Source: Anisodus tanguticus
Taxonomy: Eukaryota; Streptophyta; Magnoliopsida; Solanales; Solanaceae
Reading direction: 5' to 3'
NCBI GenBank assembly: GCA_034509755.1
Contig: CM067541.1
Coordinates: forward strand, 21,812,001 to 21,876,000
Length of the DNA: 64,000 nt
Below the pieces are notes generated by a model, which was not told where the DNA came from, did no database searches, and saw only the letters and a program-made list of their open reading frames with translations. Every line of letters begins with the position of its first letter. The stretch's first letter is position 1. A program made the position numbers and the translations under genes. Of the stretch, positions 46,645 to 59,469 are shown piece after piece.

Positions 46645-47953
46645 AGTAATTTTTTATGGAATAATTACACTGTATGTAAATTAGGGTAACAATGCTACCA
46701 AAATTGACTCACCTTTTTAAATATTACAAAAAATGACCCACTCTCTCCTCTCTTCCCTCTCTCTTGCACGCTGCCCCTCTCTTCAGTTTCCGATTCGTCC
46801 GCCAAAAAATAGAGAAACAAAAGGGAGTAGCACCTGACCATTCCAATGGTGATTTGAAACCATCAAACGCCGAGCGCCGCCGTAGAAGAACAGAGTAGCA
46901 TCGTCGGCCTTTTCAACTGCGATTTGAAACGACCGAGCGCCGTCGTATTTGAATGGAGTATCGCCGACCTTTCCAACAGCGATTTGAAACCACCAAACGC
47001 CGAGTGCCGTCATAGTAGATCTGGTGGTGGAGAGAGCGTCACTGCCACTCCTCTTTCTCAAATCTGGTTTGGCTAGTGGTCGCCGGAGCTCCTCCGCCAT
47101 CGTTAGTGGTGTTGAATTTCGCCAAAAAACGGAACTTCGATGATAATCATTTTTGTCTTGTAAAAAGTATATTTTACTCCGTCTGTGACTCGGAAATCCT
47201 GAATAATTAAATAAAATTATTGGAGGATAAAAATTAGGTAACAATTGTTCCTTCGTTGTTTAGGGATGGCAGGACCATCCATGAGCAGCGAAATTTGACA
47301 GACCTATATTTTAGTTGACCAAAACATTTACCTCTCAGTTTATGCAATTTTGAAAATTATGTCTGAACCCTGGTCTTTGGGTTTCCTATATATCTCAGGT
47401 TGTATGAGAATTCAGGCCAGTTGTAGTTCGACTCAATTAGACTTCTAGAAAGAAATAAAATAAAGCAAATTCCAAAACTAAAAGGTCCCGGAACAATTCA
47501 GTTGGAATGTGATCGATCCTCGGGTATTTAGTTCGCCTACATATTCCTGATTTTTGGGAATTATGTCACTTGTAGTTTGACTCAATAGGTTGAAAAGGGT
47601 ATCCCTTATGCGGGAATGCCTTTATTGGTTTTGAAAAATGCTTTCCGGTATACGCCCGACCAGTTGTGGGGTTTTAGAAACTAAAAATTTCTTTTACTAT
47701 TTGTGATCAAGTGCAGTGTGGAGTGATTTTCAGGCCCATGTCCAAAGATTTTGACTTTCGTCGGCACATTATTTCTACCTACTACCCAAGAAAAAGTTCT
47801 ACGTTTACTCCATATGCATCTAGATCTGGTCTACTTGCTTTCCTCCTCCGGTAACTTCTGACCTGTTTCCATTTGCTAGGATACTAATGTGTTTGATTGT
47901 TTTATTCTGCCACACTTGCGCAAATTTGTTTGTTGTGCCTTCTTGGGCAGCTA
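46645..47953 (+). other. Unclassified region with diverged tandem repeats
   Basis: At 46840-47000 the phrase GATTTGAAAC recurs at 46851, 46921 and 46981, within 60-70-bp units also containing GACC(T)TTTCCAA and CGCCGAG. A 153-codon minus-strand frame (46783-47244) overlaps these units, with N-terminal text MAEELRRPLAKPDLRKRSG from an internal ATG. I do not recognise it, and its repeats make chance likely. The rest (47280-47950) shows no feature. Confidence 0.4.
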
Positions 47954-48092
47954 TTTTGAGTGGGTGACACCTCTGACACCATCTGGCTCATATGAATTCT
48001 TTGGTTAAATGTTATTTGAGCGGATGCCTCCTCTGACACTGTCTAGCTCGTATGACTCTTCTGGTTGGTTTTGTTTGAGCGAATGCCTTAGA
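47954..48092. repeat. Tandem repeat of about 60 bp
   Basis: Units starting TTGAG(C/T)G(G/A) at about 47956, 48016 and 48075 repeat the phrases CTCTGACAC and TCTGG/TAGCTC(A/G)TATGA. There are roughly 2.3 copies at the 3' edge of the minus-strand gag remnant. Confidence 0.65.
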
Positions 48093-48944
48093 AGTTTCTC
48101 TTGTTAGGCTCCGACTGAATATCCTCATAATTAGAGCCTGGTTTCTCTTTATCCGGACCAATTGGTCGCAATATGCTCTTAAGTGAGCCTTGGGATTTCC
48201 TATCTCATTAAATATCTCTAATTTTGACACATTGAATCCTTCGGGTAGGTCCAAGTCCGGATGCATGCAAAGATTAGCTTAGCTCAAACTCATCGCCTTC
48301 CGAGAGCCTCTATTAGAATTCTCGAGCAAGTCTACCATCTTTCATTCCATCTCTTTATCTCACCTATCCTGTTCGGATCTCCACACCTGTTCCATCTTCT
48401 CGCAATGATTGAGTTCAAGTGAGGAGTCAATTGGAGTGATAGGGGTGTGGAAGGATACCGTGTGATGTGCTTGGCGATTTTTGAGAGTGCTAGTAGTTCT
48501 GGGTGTTGGGTGAGTAGCGACATTTTGATGTATGCTTGGATCGGTATAAGTAGGTGGTGCCTGATAAGAAGGCACTGAATGGGAAATCCTGGGTATTTAG
48601 GTGTAATTGGCTGATGGTGGCATTTGGTATGAGGTACCAATATGAGTGCTTTCATTGTGAACTCGAGTGGCTGGTATAGTTCCAGTCGGGTAGGCTATAA
48701 AGTGATCGGGTGTCGGTGAACTCATAGATGGAAAGGGTGGTGGCGGCTTTCTTACTTTAGTGGCCGCTTCTCTGGCGGCATTAGCCATTTCATTCCTTGT
48801 GACCTGTTCCTGGAGGTCCGCTATCTGCTGGAATAGCAAGTTGATCACATCTTTGTTGTGTGATGGGTCTTGGGGATTTAGAGGTTCCTGGTCCTCTATA
48901 ACCAACGCTTCCTTATTACGCCTGTTGTCTGAAGTACCAGTCAT
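48012..48944 (-). pseudogene. Ogre/Tat-type gag, N-terminal part
   Basis: A minus-strand ATG at 48944 begins MTGTSDNRRNKEALVI, with a helical LLFQQIADLQEQVTRNEMAN stretch (residues about 36-55) and a Pro-rich linker (KVRKPPPPFPSMSS). The linker continues with frame changes to 48266-48012, where DLPEGFNVSKLEIFNEIGNP and then HLRAYCDQLV give the capsid motif of Ogre-type gag (relatives read LPEGFKVPKFEMFDGTGDP). The frame decays into the tandem repeat at 48092. Truncated. Confidence 0.6.
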
Positions 48945-49629
48945 GTTTTTTGATTCTGTTCGGGAAGGAATGTTGTTGCAGCTTTAGATCTGGTGAAGTA
49001 TGCTAGCGTGATGTGACACGGATCGACCCCCTCTTTAAGATAAGAAAAACTCAACGGCAAATGACGTTAGTAACATTAGTGAAAATTAATAATACAAGAT
49101 AATATAGATAAATTGCACATAAAGCACATAGACTCATGCGTTTGATCCGGACACTTGATTGATTTTCATTAGGGGTATTTTGGTCATTTTTTATTTTTGA
49201 GGGTTTTGGTTTAAAAGTTTATAGTTAATTTTATACCATGATGTCATCGAGACCAACCTGTTTGAACCTTATAATAAGGAGGAGGATTATAAATATATAA
49301 AATAGGGCCCGAGTCTTACCAAGACTGTCTATGTAACCCTCTGCGGAAAGTCAGGACTTTCTGTAGTTCGGTTTACATAGAAACTATCCCTAATTTTATT
49401 CTACCTAAACAAATTCCCAGACCATGCTCGATAAGGCTTCCTACGTATCTCGCTTGGGACATCAGGTCGGACGTAGTTTCTTTTACAAAATAAAGGGGAA
49501 ACGATAACATTTTATTAAAAGGAAATATGACGCATTGATTAAACCAAAAGATGACTTCTCCCTGAAGCCATGGCGGGTTGTCGTCCTTATGACCATGCAT
49601 TCTCCCACCGGCTTTTCTTAATATCGATT

Positions 49630-49999
49630 GGGTAGAACTACCCCGATTGGACCGGTATTGACCAAATGCTCCAGCTCAAATTTGAAAGTGTCACACTCCT
49701 CAATGTCGTGTCCCGATTCCCCTGAGTGGTATAAGCTAGTCTTCCTCATCTCTGAAGGTACTTACGGAGGGTTTCCAAGCAGTCTTGACCGGACAAATTT
49801 TGCCGGTGCTAGCTAGTGTGGAGAAAACGCTTGCATACGAGTCTTCAAAGACAGTGAAGTCATAGCGCCAAACTTTCGTGTCAATGGTGATTCCTTCATT
49901 AGGCATGATAGGGTCATGAACCAGTAGGTAGTCTTGGCCCCACATGTTGCATATGGTCTTATTATTGATCAACCTTATGATCCTCTTCTTGAAGGCCAA
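49630..49999 (-). pseudogene. Gag-related fragment with a knuckle-like motif
   Basis: The open piece 49999-49736 (MAFKKRIIRLINNKTICN...) ends in a stop. In another frame, the segment YHSGESGHDIEECDTFK near 49730-49680 resembles the YHxxxxGHDTxxC zinc-knuckle-like module of Ogre gag proteins. On the minus strand it lies before the gag start at 48944, opposite to the order within a gag. This suggests a rearrangement or a second element. Weak. Confidence 0.35.
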
Positions 50000-50281
50000 G
50001 CACTCATCAGCGGTGTGGTCGTGCTAAATTTTATGAAAGGAGCACCTCTTATGAGCATAGATGGATGCACAAGTTGAGAGGACATTCTGACTGAAACACA
50101 ATGCTCCGGCAGCTGTCAATCCTTGGAACACTTCGATTCTTTACACCAGCCTTGGTGCAACTCTGAAGGGTGAAGTGCGAGATTTGAGGGTAATTGCCCA
50201 CCAAATAGGGGATGATGTCCGGGAAAGCCCTTGTGGCATCCCGTATAGTTAGCAGCTTTAGAAGCATTGGGGGTAGCTCTA

Positions 50282-51679
50282 TCAAATGGTCCACTTTTCC
50301 CTGACATATATACCAAGATCTTCCTCAGGCACCTCAATCTCTCGCTTAGGTGTCTTAAATAATGGGATGTAGTCGTTGACCATTTTGTTGACCTCATCTG
50401 GGAGGTTTTGATGGTAATGTTCTTGTTCGGTAGTCCTTTCTGGAGGGGTTCCTACCAAGTCCAAAATTTGGTTGACCTCTTTCATCTTGGCTTTAGCCAC
50501 GTCAATCTTTTTTTCTATTTTGCGGATCTTCGCCCGAAGAGATTCCTCGGTTTCATCTTCACTAATCAAGTCAATAAAAACATCGTGCTTTGGCTATCTT
50601 GGACATCCATTGGTAGCAAATCAACCTTTAAAGAGGTGCAAATTTTTGTTAAGTTTTGCTATTTTCTTGTGTTTTTCTTTTGGGTTGGTGTCCGAAATAT
50701 GGGAGCAATTAAGAGTTCGGATAGAACACATGAAAGCATGGAAGCAGTAATATCACATAATCATATAATTAGAAATTTTAATATTCGCATTCCTAAACCT
50801 TTTTGTACCAAGGTTTCCTAATCATTTTGAAACATAATTGTGCCAAATGTTGATTCAAACCATTTCCCCCATAACCATATTTCATTAATAATAAGGCCAA
50901 TGGGATTACGAAATATGATAAAGCCGACAAGGGGATATAAAGTAATAAAAGATCAGTAGAAATAGCCTCCAGTAGCTGATGATCAAGCTCTATTTGTCTG
51001 AGCTTTCTTGTCCTTTCGAATGGCGATCTGAATCCAGAGGTGGGTCGACATCAATAATGAATCAACGTAAAACCCTTTCTTTGTGAAGGTCATAGGTGCA
51101 GTCTCATCCATCACTCTCCTCATCCGAGCATCAAGATCCTCTAAGCACTCAAATGAGTGAAGTCTAACTCCTCGGTCAAGTTAGCTATGACAGTCTGATC
51201 ATGCTTTATCTTTTCCAAATACTTAGCATCCCAGTCATCGGCTTGCCTTTGGATATGACGTGCTTTGATCTCAGTTTTTAAATCTCTATCTTGGCTACAC
51301 TGGTAACAGTTGGGTCCCGGAGTGAGGGTTCCTTGCAGATGTTCCCTCAACCAGTCGATATAATCTTCATCACAACTCGGATGGAACCTATCTTGAGAAG
51401 GAGTCGATCGGCCTCCTTTTACATGTTGAATCTCTCTCGTAGTTAAGTCAGGCAGCTAGAAAAGAGAAATAAGAGAAGGCCCGGAAAGAAGTTAAGGTCA
51501 AGTGTGATTCCTGGTCTTGCTCGGGTCACGAACTCATTCCTACGCGTAAGAACAGTTTCAAGTGTGAAAAAAAGTAGTGTCATTCTCGTACTTGATCTCA
51601 CTCGACCAGTCCACTCTCGGATGATGTCAGCAACCCATTTGATCCTATGTTCTTCATAGGCAACCACATACTCCCCCAT
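50282..51679 (-). pseudogene. Coiled-coil fragments between ORF1 and gag
   Basis: Three short frames are seen: 51679-51443, 51350-51141 (KTEIKARHIQRQADDW, charged helix) and 50569-50282 (ETEESLRAKIRKIEKKIDVA, strong heptad pattern). They probably represent the C-terminal coiled-coil part of the ORF1 protein, separated by frameshifts. They are not recognisable individually. Confidence 0.35.
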
Positions 51680-52342
51680 GGTTCCTACTTAGGGTATCAC
51701 TTTTCTCCTACAACAACTGTCTTAGGACCTTAATAGGTGCATATGGGCGAATTCTCCGGATTCCCATAAGTGGCAAGAAAGGGCATTTTCTACCTTTGAC
51801 TACAATACTCTTGGATATGAAGTCGGGGAACCTGCATTGTATGTTATCCTCTCAGAGTCTTGAAAATATGAAGGCCCACCCCTCTTTGGTTTGGTTTCTG
51901 AAGTTTGGACAATGGGCTTGGAGGTTATCATTTCTATATTCTCGGTCTAAGTATGAGGGACCCTCGGATTTGTTTAGGTGTTTGATAATCCACCATTCCA
52001 ATAGTAGGTTACATCCTTGGAAAGACCTATGTAGATTTTGGCATTGACCTAAAGCTCAATATATATCAGCTATGATGACAGGGACTAGGACAAAGTATTT
52101 GGTTTCTCCATTTAAGGTTATTCCATGAAAGATAGCATGGGTGACATAAATAACACCGGTATGTTTGGCAAGGTGTCGATCTTTAGGGAAAACCATGGTT
52201 CCTAGTAGTCATATGGCAAAGGTTAGGGGTCGGGTGGATTCTCAATCGGTGTAAGTCTGAAACTCAACTGAGTGTTCTAAATACCCTCTTTTGGACCCAA
52301 AACGGTTTAAAGCTCCCAAAAGTCTATGGTTGGACTGAAGAT

Positions 52343-53015
52343 TCAATTGGCGATGGCTAGGGACAATAGCTTCATTATCTCATCGGGAGTGGGCCTGTGT
52401 GGTACTAGAAGGTTATAATTGGGTTTCTTTCTCCTTCTCATACAGGTCATATTGTTATCTATGCAATCACTGATCTCCTCTAAAGTTAGGGTCATCTCTA
52501 AATCCCTAAACCTAAACACTATTCTATCACAATTCCAATATCTAGTGAGGACTTCTACTAGTTCCCTATTCCCTTTCATGGTCATTAGTAAGGGTAGGTG
52601 TCCTAGACAACTCATAACTTCTCTTTGTTTTGGGGAATTTAGCTATGACCACCAACACCTTAGCAACGCGGTTGCTTCCAAAACCATATCGAATCCCCCC
52701 CCCCACCACCAAACGACAATGGTTTATCATATAAGGCACAATCATGTTTTCAAATAGCAAGTAGTTGGATGTAGTGTCATCGGATCATAGACTGTCAAGA
52801 CACGAGGTAGTCTCCTAATGGGTCCAGACACTTCTACAATATTCGAGTCCGTCTAAGTAAGCATGTGCTAGTTCAGTAGGGATTTGGCTTCGCTCAATCG
52901 TAGGCAAACTAGAGTGCTTTTTTTGAATGACTGGGGACTCGAATGGACTACTCAAGGTAAGCCATTGTCGACTGTTGGAAGACCGCAAACCAACTCTCTC
53001 TTCAACGTGTTCCAA
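52343..53015 (-). pseudogene. Ogre ORF1-like protein (DUF7745-like)
   Basis: The N-terminal piece 53015-52815 (MEHVEERVGLRSSNSRQW) is followed after a frame change by 52615-52343, reading LGHLPLLMTMKGNRELVEVL, then FRFRDLEMTLTLEEISDCID. This matches my memory of the plant DUF7745 domain found in ORF1 of Ogre-type elements and many Solanaceae 'hypothetical proteins'. Function is unknown. The poly-C run at 52687-52696 lies between the two parts. Domain name is from memory and unverified. Confidence 0.5.
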
Positions 53016-53218
53016 AGAAAGTAATTTGGTTCTTTACCGGAGGATGATTGTGAAATCGCATAATCGTCTTTGTGCACTGATGCGAGTGTGTGTGTATGCG
53101 ATTTGGCAGAATATTGAGATGTATGAATGACAATTTTTATGCAGAAAGTAAACACATAAACAATTTATAACAATTAAAATATGTTGCATCTGAACCCTTA
53201 TGGTTAGAACTTAGGATT

Positions 53219-53238
53219 ATCCCCAATGGAGTGGTCAT
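53219..53238 (-). promoter_or_regulatory. Diverged primer binding site (Ogre-type)
   Basis: On the minus strand this reads TGACCACTCCATTGGGGATA. The remembered Ogre-type site is TGGCGACTCCACTGGGGATA. 17 of 20 positions agree. Confidence 0.5.
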
Positions 53239-56200
53239 CTGTTACAGTTCACTTTTATGCAAGGCGTAAAAGCTATTAAGAGTAGGGTGAGCGGGTCCGG
53301 GTACCCTAATATTTTTTAACTACCCGGACCCTACCCGATAAAAGATCAGTTCCTAATTTACTACCCGGAACCTACCCGTAGCAATCATTACCCGGAACCC
53401 ACCCGGACCCTGCCGGGTAGGTTCCCGGGTACCCTATAAATAAAAAAAACACGGATTAAGCAACAATTCTTTAGCCTATGAGAATCAAAAAGAGTTCTAA
53501 AATAATTTCATCCAGTAGTTTTTTAGCCTGCAATCGGAGTTTATAGGTTCCGGGTATCGGTTCCGGGTCCGGGTACCATGTCTCTATTTGCCGGAACCGG
53601 AACCGGACCCGACATTGATCGGTTCCTAATTTTACTACCCGGACCCTACCCGTTATTATAATATATCTACCCGGAACCTACCCGTTAGTGTCGGTTCCGG
53701 TCGAGTATCTGAGTACCCTGTACCCGTGCTCACCCCTAATTAAGAGGTTGTTGGAACTCTAATTAGATATTTTTTTTAGAGTCGCCACCTAATTTATAGG
53801 AAAATTAGGAAAATCAGATAAAAGGGTTTATTCAAATATGTGAAAATTTCCTTTGAACCACAGTTTAAGGTAAGGGTTCTAGTGATCCCCTAGGGAAGGT
53901 ATTAGAACCCCGATATTAAGGATTCATAGAAAACGGTTGACCTTCGGGTTCTATAGCATGTTTGCTTGTTAAAAAATTGCTTTATGAGTGTTTACTTTTC
54001 ATAAAATTGATAACATGTCATTCACTTTCATTCCATGTTTGAAAAAGTTTTAAAAACCAAAGAGTTGAATTCCGTCTAAAAATTCGTATAGGGGTGATTT
54101 AGTCAATCCATTTTTAGAATAAATTACACTCAATTTAATTTGAGTAGAACTCCACTATTTTAGTTCAATGGTTTATCCAAATATCCTTATACATTTTTCT
54201 TTTTAACTATTAGAAGAGAAAAAATATAGTTTATTTGAAATGACATGCTATGGGTTTTAAATAAAATACAAGTCTTTTCTTTTATTGTTATTTGAAGGTC
54301 AACCCATATCACACTTCCCAAATCAATACCTTAACTCAAGCTCTTTAAGGCCTTTTGTTTTAAAAACCAATTTGGTTGGGCTTGACCCAAAAACAGTCTT
54401 CAAAGTTTTTACAAACTCAACCCAATCTCCATTTAAAATAGTTTTGAAGCTAAAATTGTCCAAAATTCCACTTTGTTTTTTCCTTTACAAAACAGTCTAG
54501 TTCCCGTCATTTTTGTCCAGTTTCGTTAATGTCAGCCCATTTTCATCAAAAATGGTCCAATTTTTAATCCACAATAGTTCGAGTTAGCCTTTAAAAAATT
54601 ATTCCATTATACAAAGTGTACAAGTTCTTTTGGTGCATTTAAAAATTAGTTTTGGTAACTCTATTCATTCCAAATGATGTACGTATCGTTTTTTGCCTAA
54701 TCATAGGTCGTAATCATATGGGTTCCAATATTTGTATCAAGTATTTATACAAATACAATACAAAAAAGAAAATGAGAAGAGTTAGGTTGGTGGGCTTACC
54801 GAGTGCACCAATTAACTATTTTCACCCATAAATGGGCCTTCAATGCACAACTACAATGTCGGACTCGATGATAGAGAAGCGATGGGGCCCTCTCCCAATT
54901 GGGTTGTCAAAGCTCTGGCCCAAATGGATCGTGTCCCATGTGCACGTAGGAGAAGAGGGGAAGAAGGAGAAAGAAGTTAGAAGGCATTTGTGCTTATCTA
55001 ATTTAAACATAATATTTCATAAGTAGTTCACGTACATTAACTGAAAACAATCACTTATGAAAGAAATATATTGAGGCCCAAATAAATAATCAATGAGATA
55101 ACAACCTGCAATTAATAGAAGCATGAATGCAAATAAATGGGGCTAGCCCATCTCGGACAGTAGCAGCAATGCATAGAAAATAAGAAAGATAAAGATGATG
55201 GGCGTAGCCCAGCTAAAGCAAATGAGCAGAAAGGATAAAAGAAACAACATGAAATGGGCCATGCCCAGCAACCCTCACAATATTTTCATTCAAGTGATAT
55301 ACACAAGTATATATTTATCTTTTATACCTGGTATACTGAGTATACATGATATATAGGCCATATATGCTCATGTATATTCAGCTATATGCCTTAACCAACA
55401 CATAAAAGGTCATATGAAGATAATCAGAAACAAGCACCAATGCACATACATTATACATCTGTTTCTTATCCTTACACTTTCACGACTTAACATTCGGAAC
55501 TTAGACAAGTGACAAGTTTGCAATATGTATTCTCAGAGTTCAAATTAACTTAAGACAAAGATAGAGGCCTAAATGTATGAAAGGCAAGACTATAGGATCA
55601 TCTAATTCAACTAGTGTAGCTATTACATAAGAAAAGGGTAAGGCATAGCCAAATGAAGGTTGTTCAGGGAGCATGCATTGGGTTATCTATGATATAGCTA
55701 TGTCAAAAGGACATGTATCAAACACATTGGCAAATAATAACACCAAATGAAAACATCAGAACTTTGGAATTTAGAAGCAATTGGCCATATGAATAACTTT
55801 CCTATCCTATACTTATTCTATTTGAATAATTCAGCCCCTATTTAGATGTAATCCTCTTATTAAATAGGGAGCAAGTAAAGTAATTTGCCAGATAGGAACA
55901 AACACATAGGTCAGGTTGAGATGATCATGATTTCTATCTAAAACTGCAGGCTTAGTGACTATCTAATGATGAATAGGTTTCAAATATAAGACATCTCACA
56001 TGACAAAATAAGGGAAGATACATTGGCTCCAATTGCATATACACTTAGCCAGAGTTAGATTCTAGTTTTAAGTGTTCACTATATATCCTTTCATTCATAA
56101 GGCAGGGCCATACAAAAACATTTAGACCATTTTGATATTCTCTTATAATTAACCAGAAAGAACCTTAACCAGATCAACAACACATAAGAAGACAAGAAGT

Positions 56201-56640
56201 AAAGGTTACAATGAAACAGTCTCAACACATAAAACAGGTAGACAACTTACATTGAGTTGGTCATGGACAATCATGCATTTTAGACAAGACTTAATCAGTT
56301 GCCTATTACATGATATCCTAATTTTGTTGATTCAAGTTTTCAGGTTTCATGTCAAATAACATGTGTTAAGTTAGGTGACAAACTAGCAGTCTCAACAAGA
56401 TACGTGAAAACAAAACAACATGGCGTCAATATAGCATATTAACACAGAGGGACATCATTTTGAACCTTTAAGTCTAGCATTCTCTAACTTAAACTAAAGT
56501 GCAAGTAGATCATGACATCAGAACTTAAACTAACAAAAAACAAGGACATGAAAGGGTCACATATAACACCAAAGTGACATACATGATTCTAAATATGAAG
56601 AACAGAGCACATATGAGCATTACAAAGCTATCAACTAAGA
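53239..56640 (-). repeat. Putative 5' LTR of the Ogre-type element (contains hAT MITE)
   Basis: On the minus strand the right part reads ATTAGGTGGCGACTCTAAAA (around 53790-53771), a phrase typical of Ogre LTR ends. The remainder to about 56.6 kb has no gene and is AT-rich. GGGCCATGCCCAGC-type phrases occur at 54830-55270. The start of the LTR is not defined. Confidence 0.4.
53275..53746 (+). mobile_element. hAT-type MITE with 8-bp target duplication
   Basis: Perfect 8-bp duplications ATTAAGAG (53275-53282 and 53739-53746) flank a 456-bp element. Its ends are TAGGGTGAGCGGG at the left and, inverted, TAGGGGTGAGCACGGG at the right. The TAGGG(G)TG terminus and 8-bp duplication are hAT features. 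The interior is packed with CCGGGTA and TACCCGGA motifs in both orientations, likely subterminal repeats. It has no transposase. Confidence 0.85.
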
Positions 56641-59452
56641 TATTATGTAATTATACGTCTTGTCATTTTTAGCTAAAGACCCCTATTTGACTATATTACC
56701 CTTCTTGTAAACTTTGTGTCAGGTTTGTGATATGCAGGGATGGATAGCATGGATCATGAGGTTCATTTAGGTGATTTTTTAAAGAAATATCCAAAATAGA
56801 GGTCTTAAAATTGATAGGTTTGACTCAAAATTGACTTTCGAGTAGATGGGTTCATTTCTGGGTTTCATCACTTTCGGAGGGTCATTTATGACTTAGTCTA
56901 GTTATTGGTTCACTTTTCGAGGCATTCAAATGTACTTTATGGCTTTATTTGTAAATTTGTGATATTGAGTTATTTTGGGTGATTCCTTAGAAAAGTATGA
57001 CATAACTTGGTCGAATGAGAAACCCAAGAGTGCGAGCTAGTTTGTAGCACTGTTTACCTTGGGGTAGCATATTTAGTTTGTATCCAAGGGGTCTGGGAGC
57101 ATTTTGGGTGTTTGGTTGAAGAATTGTTGAGTTTCCAAATTGCTAGTGTCTGGTGTCCGCACTAGCGGTTATTTGGCTGCTTCTGCACTTCCTCCTTTGT
57201 GGAGGTTGGCTCACATATACGGGTCTTGAATTTAGTTGGGGTTTCCTCTTCTGCGATTTCCTTCTCGCAGAGGCGACGGTGCCTCTGCGGAGTTTTTCCC
57301 GCTCCGGCGCTAAGGCATGATGTTAAGTGATTCCACCTCAGTGGACCATCTTCTGCTGAAGCGAGAATGCCCATGTAAAGTCAATTCCACCAAAGTGGAA
57401 TTGATGTTCAGTCAGATTATTTAATGCCCTAAAAACTGTCTTATTTCCCCAAAATCATTATCTCAGGATTATAGCTGACTAAGGGAGAATCTCTTGAGGA
57501 TTTCACTTGGGTTCTTCATTGGAGGTATATTTTTTACCCTTTTTAATTATGATTCATCTTTTAAGCCTTCTAATATAGTATAGATTTCATTTGGGGGAAA
57601 GAATGTCCCAAGCTTTTTATGATACAATAAGAGGACTATAATCTTGATTTGAGGGTTGATTATTGATTAGATGATTATGATTTTGAAAACTAGTGTTGAT
57701 TTATGTTAGGTGATCATGTTGTGATGATTAATTTTATGTTACAAACCCTTTCTAAATTGGGGGAAAATTTAGGATTTGGAAATTGGAGGTTTTACTAAAT
57801 CTTACAACTGAGGGTCCAATTGGTTTTAGTTTTTCAATTAACTTAAGGTTGTGATTATTTAGTATGTTATTATGTTTTTTGGGTAATAAAGTTCGGATTT
57901 TGATACCATGGGCTCGAGGTCGATTTTGGGTGTATTTTAGATTGTCTTACGACTAAGTTCTTGTATGTGTATAGCTTAATTGTTAACGTCTAATCAATGT
58001 ATGTTAGACTAGGAGTATTCTGAAGCACTCTGAAAGGTCAAGGCATGTGTTGAGGGTTGACAACTCGTGGCTCCTGCTCAGTTTTGAGGTAGGCTACGGG
58101 TTATCTTTTGTAGAATTCGATAGAAATGTGTATTAGTTATAAATGTTGAGGGGTATTGGGTGTGTTTAGGGGTATCACCTCAGCGGTTATGATGAACGCT
58201 TGGGTGGTAACCGGTGTTGAACTATAATGATGGGTGATTTGGGAAATCAGCCTTAAGTTGATTCTGACTACTGTTGTTTGGTCTTGTCGCCGTTATTTGG
58301 GTTTGTTGTCATTGTTGATATTCTTGTGTTTATTCATCACATTTCTTTTGATATGATATACTGATGTTACATGTATTACGTGTTAATAACTCTATGAAAG
58401 CATGTGATATTCATCTCTTATACTTGGTTGCATCTCATACATTCTGATTACTTGCCTTGTGTTGTCATTTGCATTCATACACTCATGGTTCTGATGATAT
58501 AGATATGAGAGTGGTATGAATATATTGTGTGTCCAATGAGACCGAAAAAGGTAAGGATATATTATGAGATGGTTGGAAATATTGAGATGATTGATATGAC
58601 TTCAAAGGGGTCTTAGTTTGATGGAAATGATTGTGATGATACTACAACCAAGAGCTGGGATGCGTTGATAAATCCCGTATGAGTATATGGACGGTGTGTG
58701 TCCCCCATGGGTTGAAGTTCATAGAATTTGAATGCATGTATATTAGAAATGAAAGGTACTTGGCATATGCATTGCATTAATATCATACATACATTATTAC
58801 ATTGATTACCTGTTGATTGGTAGAGTGGTTTGGAATGGTTAATGAAACTTGGATTACATCTTGATAAAGGGTCTTGTTAATTGATCTCTTAATACTTGGA
58901 TTATTGGTTATTGAAGTCCTTTATAAATGAGGTGACTCATATGATTCATGAACTCTTATGTAAACAAGATGACTTATTTGATTCAGTAGAATATTATGTG
59001 GACAAGGTAACTTGTATGATCTATCAAACTATTTCACTCTATGCAGGTACTAAGCCAAGAGGCGATACCGGAGTAGCTTGATCTTCCCCATATCAGAGCG
59101 CGTGATACTCAGAGTCCAGGGTGAGCCTCAGTTTCTTCCCCGGCACTAGAGCTCCACTCTATTACTATATTATGCTTTGACATTCTCAGACTATGATTCA
59201 TTGCTACTTTCAGACATATGGATCTCTATTATTCAGACTTGTATTCGGTTTTAAAGCTTGGTACTTATGACTACCGAATCATTTGGGGGTTCCATTCAGA
59301 CTATGTATTTATATTTTTAGACTTGTAAATTCATTCCTCTTTTACTTCCTTATATCCACATTTAATTTTTATTTTTCATATGTTGTTGGTTGGGTTTGCC
59401 TACAGGTTAGGGTAGGTGCCCTCATGGCACAAATGAGATTTGGGGTCATAAC
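56641..59452 (+). repeat. Probable 5' LTR of a Tekay/Del-type gypsy element (left end uncertain)
   Basis: The right end is fixed by GGGGTCATAACA directly before the PBS at 59457. A GC-rich block at 57140-57330 (CTCTGCGATTTCC-like and GCAGAGGCGACGGTGCCTC) resembles LTR sequence of Tekay elements. The left end is not located; 56.6 kb is a rough guess. No gene is present inside. Confidence 0.5.
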
Positions 59453-59456
59453 AAAT

Positions 59457-59469
59457 TGGTATCAGAGCC
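59457..59469 (+). promoter_or_regulatory. Primer binding site (initiator Met tRNA) of Tekay-type element
   Basis: TGGTATCAGAGCC is an exact consensus, four bases after the LTR end. Confidence 0.9.

Larger units (their letters stand above)
47990..56640 (-). mobile_element. Ogre/Tat-type gypsy element remnant, minus strand
   Basis: Reading right to left there is an LTR (from about 56.6 kb, left end unclear, to 53239), a diverged PBS (53219-53238), an ORF1-like domain (52343-53015), coiled-coil pieces (51141-51350 and 50282-50569), a CCHC-like segment (49630-49750) and a gag start (48944). No RT, RNase H or integrase was found below 48.0 kb, so only the 5' half is present. ORF1 before gag is the Ogre arrangement. 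The 5' boundary of the LTR could not be set. Confidence 0.5.

Noticed and set aside
46783..47244. 153-codon minus-strand frame
   Set aside because: It overlaps tandem repeats and has no motif or codon-like conservation that I can see, so it is not called as a gene.
52687..52696. Poly-C run as a regulatory site
   Set aside because: Simple homopolymer in a decayed element, with no supporting context.
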